DNA from: Geojedonia sp051814705
GTDB lineage: Bacteria; Bacteroidota; Bacteroidia; Flavobacteriales; Flavobacteriaceae
DNA: 64,000 nt
Assembly (NCBI GenBank): GCA_051814705.1
Contig: JBPWQW010000001.1
Location: 1,488,001 to 1,552,000, forward strand
Direction: 5' to 3'
In this document: positions 26,839-35,502 of the stretch, piece by piece
Layout: every line of letters begins with the position of its first letter
How positions within the stretch are numbered: the stretch's first letter is position 1
Translations under genes and position numbers: made by a program
The notes under the pieces: model-generated
The model's input: the letters and a program-made list of their open reading frames with translations, nothing else
Databases searched by the model: none
Told to the model about the DNA's origin: nothing

Positions 26839-28685
26839 TGGCAGACATCATTCAATTATTACCAGATCATGTTGCCAATCAAATTGCAGCCGGTGAAGTT
26901 GTACAACGTCCAGCTTCTGTGGTTAAGGAATTGTTGGAGAATGCCATCGATGCCGAAGCCACACATATTAAACTCATTATAAAAGATGCCGGAAAAACAC
27001 TAATTCAGGTTATCGACGACGGAAAAGGCATGAGTGCAACCGATGCGCGTTTGAGTTTTGAACGTCATGCCACTTCAAAAATCCGTACGGCCGAGGATTT
27101 GTTTAGTTTACATACCAAAGGATTTAGGGGAGAGGCTTTGGCAAGCATCGCCGCTATTGCCCATGTTGAGCTTAAAACTAAGCCAGAAAATGAAGAGTTG
27201 GGGACACAAATTACCATTGAAGGAAGCCGGGTCATATCCCAAGATGTTGCGGTAACGCCTCAGGGGACTTCCATTGCGGTTAAGCATTTGTTTTTTAATA
27301 TTCCGGCACGGCGCAATTTTTTAAAATCCAATACTGTAGAACTTCGTCACATTATAGATGAATTTCATCGTGTAGCCCTTGTGCACCATACTATTTCGTT
27401 TGTGATGTACAATAACGGAAGTGAGCTTTTTAACTTGCCTTCTAGCAATTACAGGCAGCGTATCGTTAATGTATTTGGAGGAAAAACGAACGAAAAATTG
27501 GTGCCTGTAACCGAATCCACCGACGTTTTGAAAATTAACGGCTTTGTAGCCAAACCAGAATTTGCCAAGAAATCTAAAACCGAGCAGTTTTTCTTTGTAA
27601 ACGATCGGTTTATAAAAAGTGGGTATCTCAATCATGCCATACAATCGGCTTTTGAAGGCTTGATAAAATCAGATCATCATCCCAGTTATTTTTTAAACCT
27701 TACGGTCAATCCAAAATCAATAGACATCAACATTCATCCAACAAAAACGGAAATTAAATTTGATGACGAGCATACGCTTTATGCTATCTTGCGTTCGTCG
27801 GTAAAACACAGTTTGGGACAATTCAATATTGCGCCCGTTTTGGATTTTGAACACAATACCAATCTGGATACGCCTTATAGTTATAAAAATAAATCAGCAA
27901 CAACGCCAACAGTTGAGGTTGATCGAGATTTTAATCCGTTTAGAGAAGAGAAATCAAACAAAGGATTGGCTGCATATTACAAAAAAGAACCCGTTGCGCA
28001 ATGGGAAAGTCTTTATGTGGGGCTAGAGTCTAAAGGCACCCGTGGCGAGCAAGATTTTAGTGAGGTGGAATTTGAAAGTGATCAAAAAAGCCATCAGATG
28101 TTTGATGATGGATCCCAAGAAACTTCACAGGCAACTTATCAATTTCAGAATAAATATATTATTAGTACGATTAAATCTGGTATGCTGGTTATCGATCAAT
28201 ATCGAGCCCATCAGCGTATTTTATACGAAGGGTTATTAAAAAACATGACCATAAAGGAAGCCATGAGTCAGCAGTTATTGTTCCCTTTGCGAATGCATTT
28301 TTCATTGGCAGAAATTAATATTATTAAACAGCTAAAGGAAGATTTAGAGCATACGGGTTTTATGTTTTCGAAGATGGATGGCGAAACCCTAGAAATTACA
28401 GGAGTGCCGGTGAATGTTCCTGAGAGTGAAATTTCTAGCATTTTAGAATATCTGATTCACGATGTGGAGCAAGAAGTTCCTGATAGTAATTTTAGTGCTG
28501 TTGATTTATTGGCCAAATCCATGGCCAAAAGTTTGGCTATAAAAAGGGGACAACCTTTATCTCATTTAGAACAGGAACATTTGGTGAATAGCTTATTTGC
28601 CTGTAAGGAACCCTCAGTATCACCAACAAACAGAGCGACGTTTATCACCATGAGTGTTGACGAGCTGGACAAAAAATTTATATAA
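26838..28685 (+). CDS. mutL: DNA mismatch repair protein MutL
   Basis: Protein of 615 residues. The GHKL ATPase N-terminus has QIAAGEVVQRPASVVKELLENAIDA, DDGKGM, RHATSKI and TKGFRGEALASIAA; the C-terminal dimerisation domain starts near residue 430. The C-terminal part lacks the DQHA(x)2E(x)4E endonuclease motif; the matching place reads DQYRAHQRILYEG, where His follows Ala-Arg differently from the consensus. Nicking activity therefore needs checking. It overlaps the preceding small gene by one base. Confidence 0.94.
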   Translation: MADIIQLLPDHVANQIAAGEVVQRPASVVKELLENAIDAEATHIKLIIKDAGKTLIQVIDDGKGMSATDARLSFERHATSKIRTAEDLFSLHTKGFRGEALASIAAIAHVELKTKPENEELGTQITIEGSRVISQDVAVTPQGTSIAVKHLFFNIPARRNFLKSNTVELRHIIDEFHRVALVHHTISFVMYNNGSELFNLPSSNYRQRIVNVFGGKTNEKLVPVTESTDVLKINGFVAKPEFAKKSKTEQFFFVNDRFIKSGYLNHAIQSAFEGLIKSDHHPSYFLNLTVNPKSIDINIHPTKTEIKFDDEHTLYAILRSSVKHSLGQFNIAPVLDFEHNTNLDTPYSYKNKSATTPTVEVDRDFNPFREEKSNKGLAAYYKKEPVAQWESLYVGLESKGTRGEQDFSEVEFESDQKSHQMFDDGSQETSQATYQFQNKYIISTIKSGMLVIDQYRAHQRILYEGLLKNMTIKEAMSQQLLFPLRMHFSLAEINIIKQLKEDLEHTGFMFSKMDGETLEITGVPVNVPESEISSILEYLIHDVEQEVPDSNFSAVDLLAKSMAKSLAIKRGQPLSHLEQEHLVNSLFACKEPSVSPTNRATFITMSVDELDKKFI

Positions 28686-28688
28686 GTT

Positions 28689-29438
28689 ATGATGAGAATT
28701 TCCGATACTGTTAAGCATTTGATCATTATCAATGTGATCATGTTTATTGGAACCCTGACCATTGGAAACGGCGAATTATTTTTCAAATGGTTCGCTTTGT
28801 ATTTCCCCAAAAATAATATGTTCGAGCCTTGGCAAGTGGTCACACATATGTTTATGCATGCTGGTTTCATGCACATTCTCTTTAATATGTTTGCTTTGTG
28901 GATGTTTGGTTCGCCCGTAGAATACCAATTGGGAAGCAAAAAGTTCTTGTTTATCTATTTTTCGGCTGGTTTTGGAGCGGTATTGTTTCAATTAGGATAT
29001 TATTATTTTAATTATATACCTGTTGAAAGTGGTTTAATTCAATCTGGACTCACCCCTGATGATATTCATTTTATGTTGAGTAATAATCAATTAATACAAG
29101 GGGTTACGGCCGCTCAAAAATTGCAACTCCAAGACTTGTTTAGCATTTTAAATGCTTCCATGGTAGGCGCTTCTGGTTGTATTATGGGGATATTGGCAGC
29201 CTTTGGAATGATGAACCCAGAAGCTAAATTAATGATGATATTTTTGCCTATTCCTATAAAGGCCAAATACTTTATACCTGGGATCATTATTTTGGATTTA
29301 ATTTCAGGAGTAACCGGTCAATCGTTCTTTAGCCCAAGTAATACAGCTTATATGGCCCATGTAGGTGGGGCATTAACGGGATTCTTTATCATGTGGTATT
29401 GGAGAAAAAATCAGTTTAACAAAAACCGTTGGGACTAA
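28689..29438 (+). CDS. rhomboid family intramembrane serine protease (first)
   Basis: Protein of 249 residues with six or seven membrane segments. Catalytic residues are in VGASGCIMG (Ser162) and MAHVGGALTG (His224). The HMFMHAGFMHILFNMFALWMFG segment (about residues 53-74) is the typical loop L1/helix 2 signature. It cleaves membrane proteins within the bilayer; natural substrates are unknown. It starts 3 bases after mutL and ends directly before the second rhomboid. Confidence 0.93.
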   Translation: MMRISDTVKHLIIINVIMFIGTLTIGNGELFFKWFALYFPKNNMFEPWQVVTHMFMHAGFMHILFNMFALWMFGSPVEYQLGSKKFLFIYFSAGFGAVLFQLGYYYFNYIPVESGLIQSGLTPDDIHFMLSNNQLIQGVTAAQKLQLQDLFSILNASMVGASGCIMGILAAFGMMNPEAKLMMIFLPIPIKAKYFIPGIIILDLISGVTGQSFFSPSNTAYMAHVGGALTGFFIMWYWRKNQFNKNRWD

Positions 29439-30314
29439 ATGACGTCGCTTAAACAGGATATACAGGACAAATTAAGGCGGCTCAATGTTTTTGAAAAAAT
29501 CATCGTCATTAACTTGGTGATTTATGTGGTGGGATGGTTTGTGTTTAGTGTACAACACATTCCGAGAGATCAAAGTTTGGCTTGGTTGGAATTGCCTAAA
29601 CACGTTTCAGAGTTTTTGTCGAAACCTTGGTCCATACTAACTTACGGATTTACACATTACGGATTTTTCCATATCCTGTTTAATCTTTTAGTACTCTATT
29701 TTGTATCGCGTACTATGGTCAATGTGTTTAGTTCAAAACTTTCACTGAATATTTATTTATTGGGAATTTTAATTGGAGGCCTTTCCTTTTTATTAGTTTA
29801 CAATGTACTACCAGATACCTATTCTACAGATGTGGGTTCACTGGTTGGCGCATCGGCAGGTGTGAGGGCCTTATTGATTTTTATCTGTGTGTATATGCCC
29901 AATAGAGAAGCTCGATTTTTTATGATATCCATTAAATTATGGCATATTGGTATGGCTATTTTTATTTTGGATGTTGTTGGCCTGTTTAGTGCTAATCAAG
30001 GCGGAAGTGTAGCCCATTTAGGGGGTAATATACTAGGATATTTATATGCTTCTCAATTACATAAAGGGACGGATATTGGTAAAGGGTTTGAACGGCTTAC
30101 AGACCGTATTGCCAATCTTTTTAAAGCAAAATCACCGTTAAAAACTGTCCATAGGAGCAAAAAGAAAGCCTATGCTGGCCATACTAAAAATGAGTTTAAT
30201 GAGTTTAACAAACAAAAGCGTATCGATTTAATTCTGGATAAAATCAGTAAAAGTGGTTATGATTGTTTGACCAAGGAGGAAAAAGAATTTTTATTTAGGT
30301 CTGGAAAAGACTGA
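29439..30314 (+). CDS. rhomboid family intramembrane serine protease (second)
   Basis: Protein of 291 residues, adjacent to the first rhomboid with no gap. FTHYGFFHILFNLLVLYFVS matches the family signature. The catalytic pair is kept: Ser139 in VGASAGVRA and His193 in SVAHLGGNILG. It has a basic, probably cytoplasmic tail (about residues 205-291) rich in lysine that the first one lacks. The pair differs strongly in sequence and is probably an old duplication with split roles. Confidence 0.9.
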   Translation: MTSLKQDIQDKLRRLNVFEKIIVINLVIYVVGWFVFSVQHIPRDQSLAWLELPKHVSEFLSKPWSILTYGFTHYGFFHILFNLLVLYFVSRTMVNVFSSKLSLNIYLLGILIGGLSFLLVYNVLPDTYSTDVGSLVGASAGVRALLIFICVYMPNREARFFMISIKLWHIGMAIFILDVVGLFSANQGGSVAHLGGNILGYLYASQLHKGTDIGKGFERLTDRIANLFKAKSPLKTVHRSKKKAYAGHTKNEFNEFNKQKRIDLILDKISKSGYDCLTKEEKEFLFRSGKD

Positions 30315-30320
30315 GGATAT

Positions 30321-31340
30321 ATGAAACAACTTAGGTTCTTAGACAAAGCAATGTTCTTTGTGAATTCATTAGCGGCGACTATGTTGTTACTCTCCTATAT
30401 TTTACCCTATTTTGATCCCAAAAAATTTCCAATACTCTCGGTTTTAAGTTTAGCAGTCCCTCTGTTGATCATCTTGAACCTTCTGTTTATGGTCTATTGG
30501 TTGCTTCAAGTTAAAAAGAAATTATTGCTATCCTTTACCATACTGTTAATAGGTTTTATTTTTTTAAGCCCGCTTTATAAATTTACAGCATCAAAGCATA
30601 TAGAAGATCCTGAAAACCTATCTGTAATGAATTTTAATGTTAGGTTATTTAATCTTTTTGAATGGATTCCAGACTATAAGTTAAAACTAAAGATTTTGGA
30701 TTTTATCGTTGAAAAACAGCCTGATGTATTAAGTATGCAAGAATATAGACCGGATGAATCCATAAAGCTGGATGGGTATTATAAATATGAAGAACTTTCA
30801 GGTAATAAAGTAAAAAACGGTCAGGCAATCTTTTCTAAATTTCCGATTGTCAATAAGGGTTCAATCGAATTCCCCAACACGTCCAATAATGCTATTTATG
30901 TAGATATTGTTAAAGGACGCGACACGATAAGGATTTATAATGTTCACCTACAATCCTTAAGAATTAACCCAACTGAAGAAAAATTGGATATTGAATCTTC
31001 AGAAAACCTTTTGAATCGAGTCAGTACCACATTTAAACTTCAACAATCTCAAGCCGAATTGTTTTTGGCTCATAAAGCCAAATGCCAGTATAAAATGATT
31101 ATTTGTGGGGATTTCAACAATACGGCGTATTCGTATGTGTACAAAGAAATTAAAGGGGATTTGCAGGACGCTTTTGTTGAAGCGGGAAATGGATTTGGTC
31201 GTACGTTTAACTTTAAATTTTTTCCTGTACGAATTGATTTTATTCTAGCAGATCAAAGTTTTGAAGTCAACGCCTTTAAAACCTTTGATGCCGAATTGTC
31301 CGACCATTATCCAATTATGACAAAGGTGAAGATAAAGTAG
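30321..31340 (+). CDS. endonuclease/exonuclease/phosphatase family protein
   Basis: Protein of 339 residues. Three membrane segments lie in the first 90 residues; the rest is an EEP domain: LSVMNFNVRLFN, QPDVLSMQEYR (metal-binding glutamate), IYNVHLQSLRIN, IICGDFNNTAYSYVY and ELSDHYPIMTK (catalytic Asp-His). The target, nucleic acid or phosphoester, is not known. Last gene of the plus-strand run; the TAG stop is followed at once by a heptanucleotide repeat. Confidence 0.88.
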   Translation: MKQLRFLDKAMFFVNSLAATMLLLSYILPYFDPKKFPILSVLSLAVPLLIILNLLFMVYWLLQVKKKLLLSFTILLIGFIFLSPLYKFTASKHIEDPENLSVMNFNVRLFNLFEWIPDYKLKLKILDFIVEKQPDVLSMQEYRPDESIKLDGYYKYEELSGNKVKNGQAIFSKFPIVNKGSIEFPNTSNNAIYVDIVKGRDTIRIYNVHLQSLRINPTEEKLDIESSENLLNRVSTTFKLQQSQAELFLAHKAKCQYKMIICGDFNNTAYSYVYKEIKGDLQDAFVEAGNGFGRTFNFKFFPVRIDFILADQSFEVNAFKTFDAELSDHYPIMTKVKIK

Positions 31341-31487
31341 AGTGTTCAGTACTCAGTTTTCAGTTTTCAGTGTTCAGTCTTCAGTTTGCAGTCTTCAGTT
31401 TGCAGTGTTCAGTATTCAGTGTTCAGTGTTCAGTGTTCAGTATTCAGTTTGCAGTGTTCAGTATTCAGTATTCAGTTTGTAGTCTTG
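31341..31487. repeat. tandem heptanucleotide repeat, 21 units
   Basis: The stretch can be cut into 21 seven-base units of the form AGTNTTC with variants AGTTTGC and AGTACTC. It begins on the base after the stop codon at 31340 and is followed by two GAATTTG heptamers (31488-31501). The stretch lies between two convergent genes. It is not CRISPR (no spacers) and not a simple hairpin terminator. Any reading frame through it is an artefact of the repeat. Confidence 0.95.
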
Positions 31488-31526
31488 GAATTTGGAATTT
31501 GGTGCTTTAAATTTGAGAGTTTAAAT

Positions 31527-31835
31527 CTACATGAGCAGACAATCTACTGTATCTGCAATGATGTGAATAATTAATCCAATTCCTAAAATCCTTGTTTTTT
31601 TGAATAGGGCCAAACCCATATATATTGCCATGGCATAATAGGAGTGAAGCGGGTGGAAATTGATACTACAGCGGTTAGGGTCAAACATGGGATGTGCCAA
31701 TAGGTGGTCCACATCAATCAATAAGCCAGCAAGCATTATAAGATAGGCAACTTTCCAATTGGATTTAAAAAAGAAAAGCGCAATGAGTAAAGGTAATCCT
31801 AGGTGAATGCCGTAATGTAGTAGGGGTTGTACCAT
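31527..31835 (-). CDS. DUF6122 membrane protein
   Basis: Protein of 102 residues with about four hydrophobic segments. Histidine and aspartate residues sit at membrane edges: LLHYGIHLGLPLL, LLIDVDHLLAHPMFDP, FHPLHSYYAM and LIIHIIADTVDC. This is the layout of DUF6122/YbcI-like putative membrane-bound metal-dependent hydrolases. Activity is unproven. The start overlaps the stop of the WbqC-like gene by one base. Confidence 0.8.
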   Translation of the reverse strand: MVQPLLHYGIHLGLPLLIALFFFKSNWKVAYLIMLAGLLIDVDHLLAHPMFDPNRCSINFHPLHSYYAMAIYMGLALFKKTRILGIGLIIHIIADTVDCLLM

Positions 31836-32455
31836 TATAATTCCAATTGTTGGGCTTCCAAATACATTAAAGCATTAGGACCTTCATTGCAAATGAGATC
31901 CAAAATACTCAAATTGGGGATAAATCCATGTTTATCATCAAACACTTGAATATAGGGTTTAAAGGGCTGTTTCCGTTCTTTTCTGTTATTGACCAAAATT
32001 CTGCAATCTGTCTGATCTGTTGGTGTTTGATTGTAATGTTTACTACACTTATACTCAAAATCAAGCTGTAAACAGTCGTAAATAACTTCTAAACATTTGA
32101 AGTTAAAATCCAAAAGGTACTGGTGTTGGGTTGTAAAAAGGGGCTTTATAGCGTCTTGATAGAATTCAAAAAAAGGAGAACTGCTATAAGCCGATTGAAT
32201 CGATTTCCAATGTAAATCCTGCCAATTCGTGTCTTCAGAAATTAAAATATCTTTATACAATTGTCTGTTTTTTTGTGAATACACCACAGGAACGGTCAAA
32301 GACAATTCTCCATTAGCACCATAAATGTGCATGCGGTTCCTGTAAGTCTGCTTTTGATAATTATCACACACTTCGAAAGTTACGTTTTGGGCTTTTGCAA
32401 TGGCTACAAAACTTGCAATGCTTGGGAAATACGTAGGATGTAGAAGAATGTTCAT
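31835..32455 (-). CDS. WbqC-like family protein
   Basis: Protein of 206 residues. It begins MNILLHPTYFPSIASFVAIAKA and carries YRNRMHIYGANGELSLTVPVV and WQDLHWKSIQSAYSSSPFFEFY, the core of the WbqC-like family. Some members sit in O-antigen or sugar-nucleotide clusters, but here the neighbours are lepB and DUF6122, so no link to polysaccharide is visible. Downstream of lepB by about 80 bases. Confidence 0.87.
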   Translation of the reverse strand: MNILLHPTYFPSIASFVAIAKAQNVTFEVCDNYQKQTYRNRMHIYGANGELSLTVPVVYSQKNRQLYKDILISEDTNWQDLHWKSIQSAYSSSPFFEFYQDAIKPLFTTQHQYLLDFNFKCLEVIYDCLQLDFEYKCSKHYNQTPTDQTDCRILVNNRKERKQPFKPYIQVFDDKHGFIPNLSILDLICNEGPNALMYLEAQQLEL

Positions 32456-32466
32456 TTAAGTTTTAC

Positions 32467-32493
32467 TGTCATTCCTACAAAGGCAGGAATCCA
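32467..32493. repeat. short palindromic element, possible dispersed repeat
   Basis: ATTCCT (32471-32476) and AGGAAT (32485-32490) form a stem in a TGTCATTCC...GGAATCCA context. This pattern recurs between genes in many Bacteroidota, by recollection. Only one copy lies in this window. Confidence 0.5.
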
Positions 32494-32533
32494 TGTTCTT
32501 TCAAAATTAACGGCTTAATAACTTAAGGCTTAA

Positions 32534-34126
32534 CTATTTTGCCTTCCTGCGTTTCCTCCATTTATTGTAGCCTATACCTCCAAATAATACCACTAGAAAC
32601 GGAATGAAATAGGACACGGGTTTACCGCTTCCGCCAACGGTGGTAAATAGACGTTCCCAACGAATTTTGTCAAAACCTTTGCCATTGGTGTTCCAACTCA
32701 TCCAAATAAAAACAGGTTTTCCTACCACATGATTAAAAGGTACAAAACCCCAAAATCTTGCATCTATAGAGTTGTTGCGGTTGTCTCCCATCATCCAATA
32801 ATAATCTTGGGCAAAAGTATAAGTAGTTGTTGGTTTGTTATCTATAAATATCTGATTGCCCTTAACCGTAAGGTCATGACCTTCGTATTCGGTAATCAAG
32901 CGTTTATATATTGGAAGCACTTCTAAATTGATCGCGATGGTTTTTCCTTTTTCAGGAATATAGATAGGTCCAAAAAAATCTGTATTCCAATTATAATTGG
33001 GATCTTGAGGGAAAATACTAGAGTCCCGTTCGCCTTTAACCCCATTTTTTAAGGTAATGCTGGCAATATTGGGGTGGTTTCTAGCTTTATTTGCAGCTTC
33101 TTCAGTGGCTTGTACAAAATAGGTTTCTGTACTAGGATCATATCCAATTCCGTCAGTAATGTCATAGTGTCTTAAAATTTTATAAACCTGTTCGTTAGAA
33201 GTGAATTGGCCCTTAAATTCTATAGTATATGAAAACTGTAATTTGGCGCGATCTGGAAGTTGGTTTTCCTTACCGTTGATGTACACATGACCATTTCTAA
33301 CTTCCAACGAGTCCCCAGGAACCCCTACACAACGTTTTACCAAATTGGTCTTTTTGTCGATGGGTTTGTAATAATTTCGGTCGGGATGAAAGTCATTCAT
33401 ATCAAGCAGGGTGTCTGCCGGTTGATTGAACACTACAATCTCATTGCGCTCTATTTTTTCGAATCCAGGAATCCTGAAATAAGGTAATTGTAGTTTGTTT
33501 TTCCAAGAGTTACTTCCTTTGTGGTCATCAAATAAATACGATTTGGTTTTGAGTATTGGAATGGTGTCATGTACCATGGGCGCTGCTACGGTGGTCATGG
33601 GTGTACGAGCTCCATAATGAAACTTGCTCACAAACAGAAAATCACCTACTAGCAGCGATTTTTCCAATGAAGAGGAAGGGATCGTAAACGGTTGAATAAA
33701 ATACGTATGTACAATGGTGGCGGCAACAATGGCAAACAAAATAGAACTGACCCAGTCTCCCGAACTTGATTTTGGGTGAATATCTCTATTTTCAATATAA
33801 GTAACCTGAACAGCATAATTGAGATAATAGTTATAAAAACCTAATGTTACAATGGCCAAAAAGGTATCCGTAAAACTATTTTTACCAAAACTTCTAGAGG
33901 TTTCTACCCAAACCACCGGAAACATGATGAGATTAACAATTGGGATGAATAGTAAAATGACCCACCAAGGTGAACGATTGATGATTTTCATCAAGACGAT
34001 GGCATTGTAAATAGGTATAAACGCTTCCCAAGCTTGTCTTTTTGCCTTAATATAAAGTTTCCAAGTTCCTAAACCGTGTACGATTTGAACAACCAGTAAA
34101 AAAATCAACCATTGTGATATATCCAT
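32534..34126 (-). CDS. lepB: signal peptidase I
   Basis: Protein of 530 residues, longer than the classical enzyme. Residues 1-115 hold extra membrane segments typical of the Bacteroidota form (a DUF5684-like N-terminus). The catalytic serine is Ser153 in IPSSSLEKSLLVGDF and the lysine Lys264 in NLVKRCVGVPGDSLEV; GDNRNNSIDARFWGFVP is box E. It removes signal peptides at the inner membrane. Downstream of dapB by about 55 bases. Confidence 0.93.
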   Translation of the reverse strand: MDISQWLIFLLVVQIVHGLGTWKLYIKAKRQAWEAFIPIYNAIVLMKIINRSPWWVILLFIPIVNLIMFPVVWVETSRSFGKNSFTDTFLAIVTLGFYNYYLNYAVQVTYIENRDIHPKSSSGDWVSSILFAIVAATIVHTYFIQPFTIPSSSLEKSLLVGDFLFVSKFHYGARTPMTTVAAPMVHDTIPILKTKSYLFDDHKGSNSWKNKLQLPYFRIPGFEKIERNEIVVFNQPADTLLDMNDFHPDRNYYKPIDKKTNLVKRCVGVPGDSLEVRNGHVYINGKENQLPDRAKLQFSYTIEFKGQFTSNEQVYKILRHYDITDGIGYDPSTETYFVQATEEAANKARNHPNIASITLKNGVKGERDSSIFPQDPNYNWNTDFFGPIYIPEKGKTIAINLEVLPIYKRLITEYEGHDLTVKGNQIFIDNKPTTTYTFAQDYYWMMGDNRNNSIDARFWGFVPFNHVVGKPVFIWMSWNTNGKGFDKIRWERLFTTVGGSGKPVSYFIPFLVVLFGGIGYNKWRKRRKAK

Positions 34127-34183
34127 TTTCTAAATTTGTTATAAGTTGAAACGTATCATAAAGCGTTAGACCAAGGCATGAAA

Positions 34184-34882
34184 TTAACCAATGTTTAACA
34201 CGTCTTTCATCGAAAACACTCCTTTTTTTCCAATAATCCATTCTGCAGCAATAACGGCACCCAATGCAAATCCTTCTCGACTGTGAGCGGTATGTTTTAT
34301 TTGTATAGTATCGACATGGGAATGGTAAGTAATTTCATGGGTTCCAGGAACCTGATCAATTCGTTTGGCAATAACGCCAATTTCATCCGATTTTGGGGTA
34401 TCTAAAGTCCATTTTTTATAGTCCGATTCCTCAATGATTCCGGTGGCCAGAGTAATGGCGGTTCCACTGGGAGCATCCAACTTTTGAGTGTGATGTACTT
34501 CTTCAATAGTTACTTTATATTGATCTAAAGTTGACATCATTTTTGCCAAATTTTTATTGAGTTCAAAAAAGATATTCACACCTAAACTAAAGTTAGAAGC
34601 AGAGATGAATGCACCCTTTTTGGCTTCGCATAAGCTCACCGCTTTATCGTAATCCTTTAACCAACCCGTTGTGCCCGAAATTACAGGAACACTGTTGTTT
34701 AAACAGTTTGAAATATTGCCAAAAGCAGCATCTGGAACACTAAAATCAATCGCCACATCAGCCTCGGTAATATCATATTGAGAGCCTACATCAGCTTTTA
34801 TAACAACTGTGTGGCCGCGTTCTAAAGCAATCCGTTCAATTGTTTTTCCCATTTTTCCGTAACCGAGCAGTGCAATCTTCAT
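34184..34882 (-). CDS. dapB: 4-hydroxy-tetrahydrodipicolinate reductase
   Basis: Protein of 232 residues. LLGYGKMGKTIERIA is the nucleotide-binding turn; SGTTGWL, VEEVHHTQKLDAPSGTA (active-site His-His and Lys, residues about 130-140) and the C-terminal SREGFALGAVIAAEWI complete the pattern. It makes tetrahydrodipicolinate for lysine and meso-diaminopimelate. It starts 2 bases after the stop of the DUF5683 gene. Confidence 0.95.
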   Translation of the reverse strand: MKIALLGYGKMGKTIERIALERGHTVVIKADVGSQYDITEADVAIDFSVPDAAFGNISNCLNNSVPVISGTTGWLKDYDKAVSLCEAKKGAFISASNFSLGVNIFFELNKNLAKMMSTLDQYKVTIEEVHHTQKLDAPSGTAITLATGIIEESDYKKWTLDTPKSDEIGVIAKRIDQVPGTHEITYHSHVDTIQIKHTAHSREGFALGAVIAAEWIIGKKGVFSMKDVLNIG

Positions 34883-34884
34883 TT

Positions 34885-35502
34885 TTAAAATTTAAAGTTT
34901 AAAGTTAAGCCTAAATCAGAACTATTTTCCATTTCATTATATTTAAAATGTGGTTTTAAGGCCAAATTTTCATCGACATTATATTGCAGTAAATGGGCAT
35001 CTACGTTTGCATCAATGATATTTAAGGCATAAAGTCCTAAAGTAACCATTAACGAAATTTCACGGTTTCTATTTGACGTGCGCTGTGCCCTAATTAAACC
35101 ATCTGTTGTAATTCGCGGTGTAGCCAAAGGATCACCATTGGCATCAGCTCCCCAAAATTCATCGGTTTCAAATCCTGCCAATCTGCTTTTATAAGCATCG
35201 CGTATACGGTTATATTCCTTGTTGTTATATTTATAGATGAGGACGCCAGTAGTTACGGCTCCAAGAGCCAAAGGAATTTTCCAGTATTTTTTATTGTAAG
35301 CCTGACCTAATCCAGGTAAAATGGCCGAGAGAAATGCCGCTTTAGCAGGAGCCAAGGCATCAATTTCTGGTCTCGCAATAGTATCTTGTATTTTTATATA
35401 ATCTGTAGCCACCAAAGTACTATCTGCAGCCGGGGTTTGTGCATTGCCAACAACGCTTAATAAAAGAAAGGTTAGAATCCCTAAAGCGAATTTATTTGGC
35501 AC
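34885..35502 (-). CDS. DUF5683 domain protein
   Basis: Protein of 205 residues with a signal-like N-terminus (MPNKFALGILTFLLLSVVGNAQ). PAKAAFLSAILPGLGQAYNKKYWKIPLALGAVTTGVL is the DUF5683 core: two membrane helices around a PGLGQ motif. The remainder is soluble. The function is unknown; the fixed place between parB and dapB in Bacteroidota suggests an envelope role. It overlaps the end of parB by 11 bases. Confidence 0.85.
   Translation of the reverse strand: MPNKFALGILTFLLLSVVGNAQTPAADSTLVATDYIKIQDTIARPEIDALAPAKAAFLSAILPGLGQAYNKKYWKIPLALGAVTTGVLIYKYNNKEYNRIRDAYKSRLAGFETDEFWGADANGDPLATPRITTDGLIRAQRTSNRNREISLMVTLGLYALNIIDANVDAHLLQYNVDENLALKPHFKYNEMENSSDLGLTLNFKF

Noticed and set aside
28562..28939. 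Minus-strand frame of 125 codons across the mutL end and first rhomboid
   Set aside because: It is the complementary-strand shadow of two well-supported genes.
31341..31487. CRISPR-like array
   Set aside because: Units are seven bases with no spacers and no cas genes in the window.
31386..31574. Plus-strand frame of 62 codons through the heptamer array
   Set aside because: Its composition (repeating Ser-Val-Phe-Ser) is just the translation of seven-base repeats; no start signal or family support.
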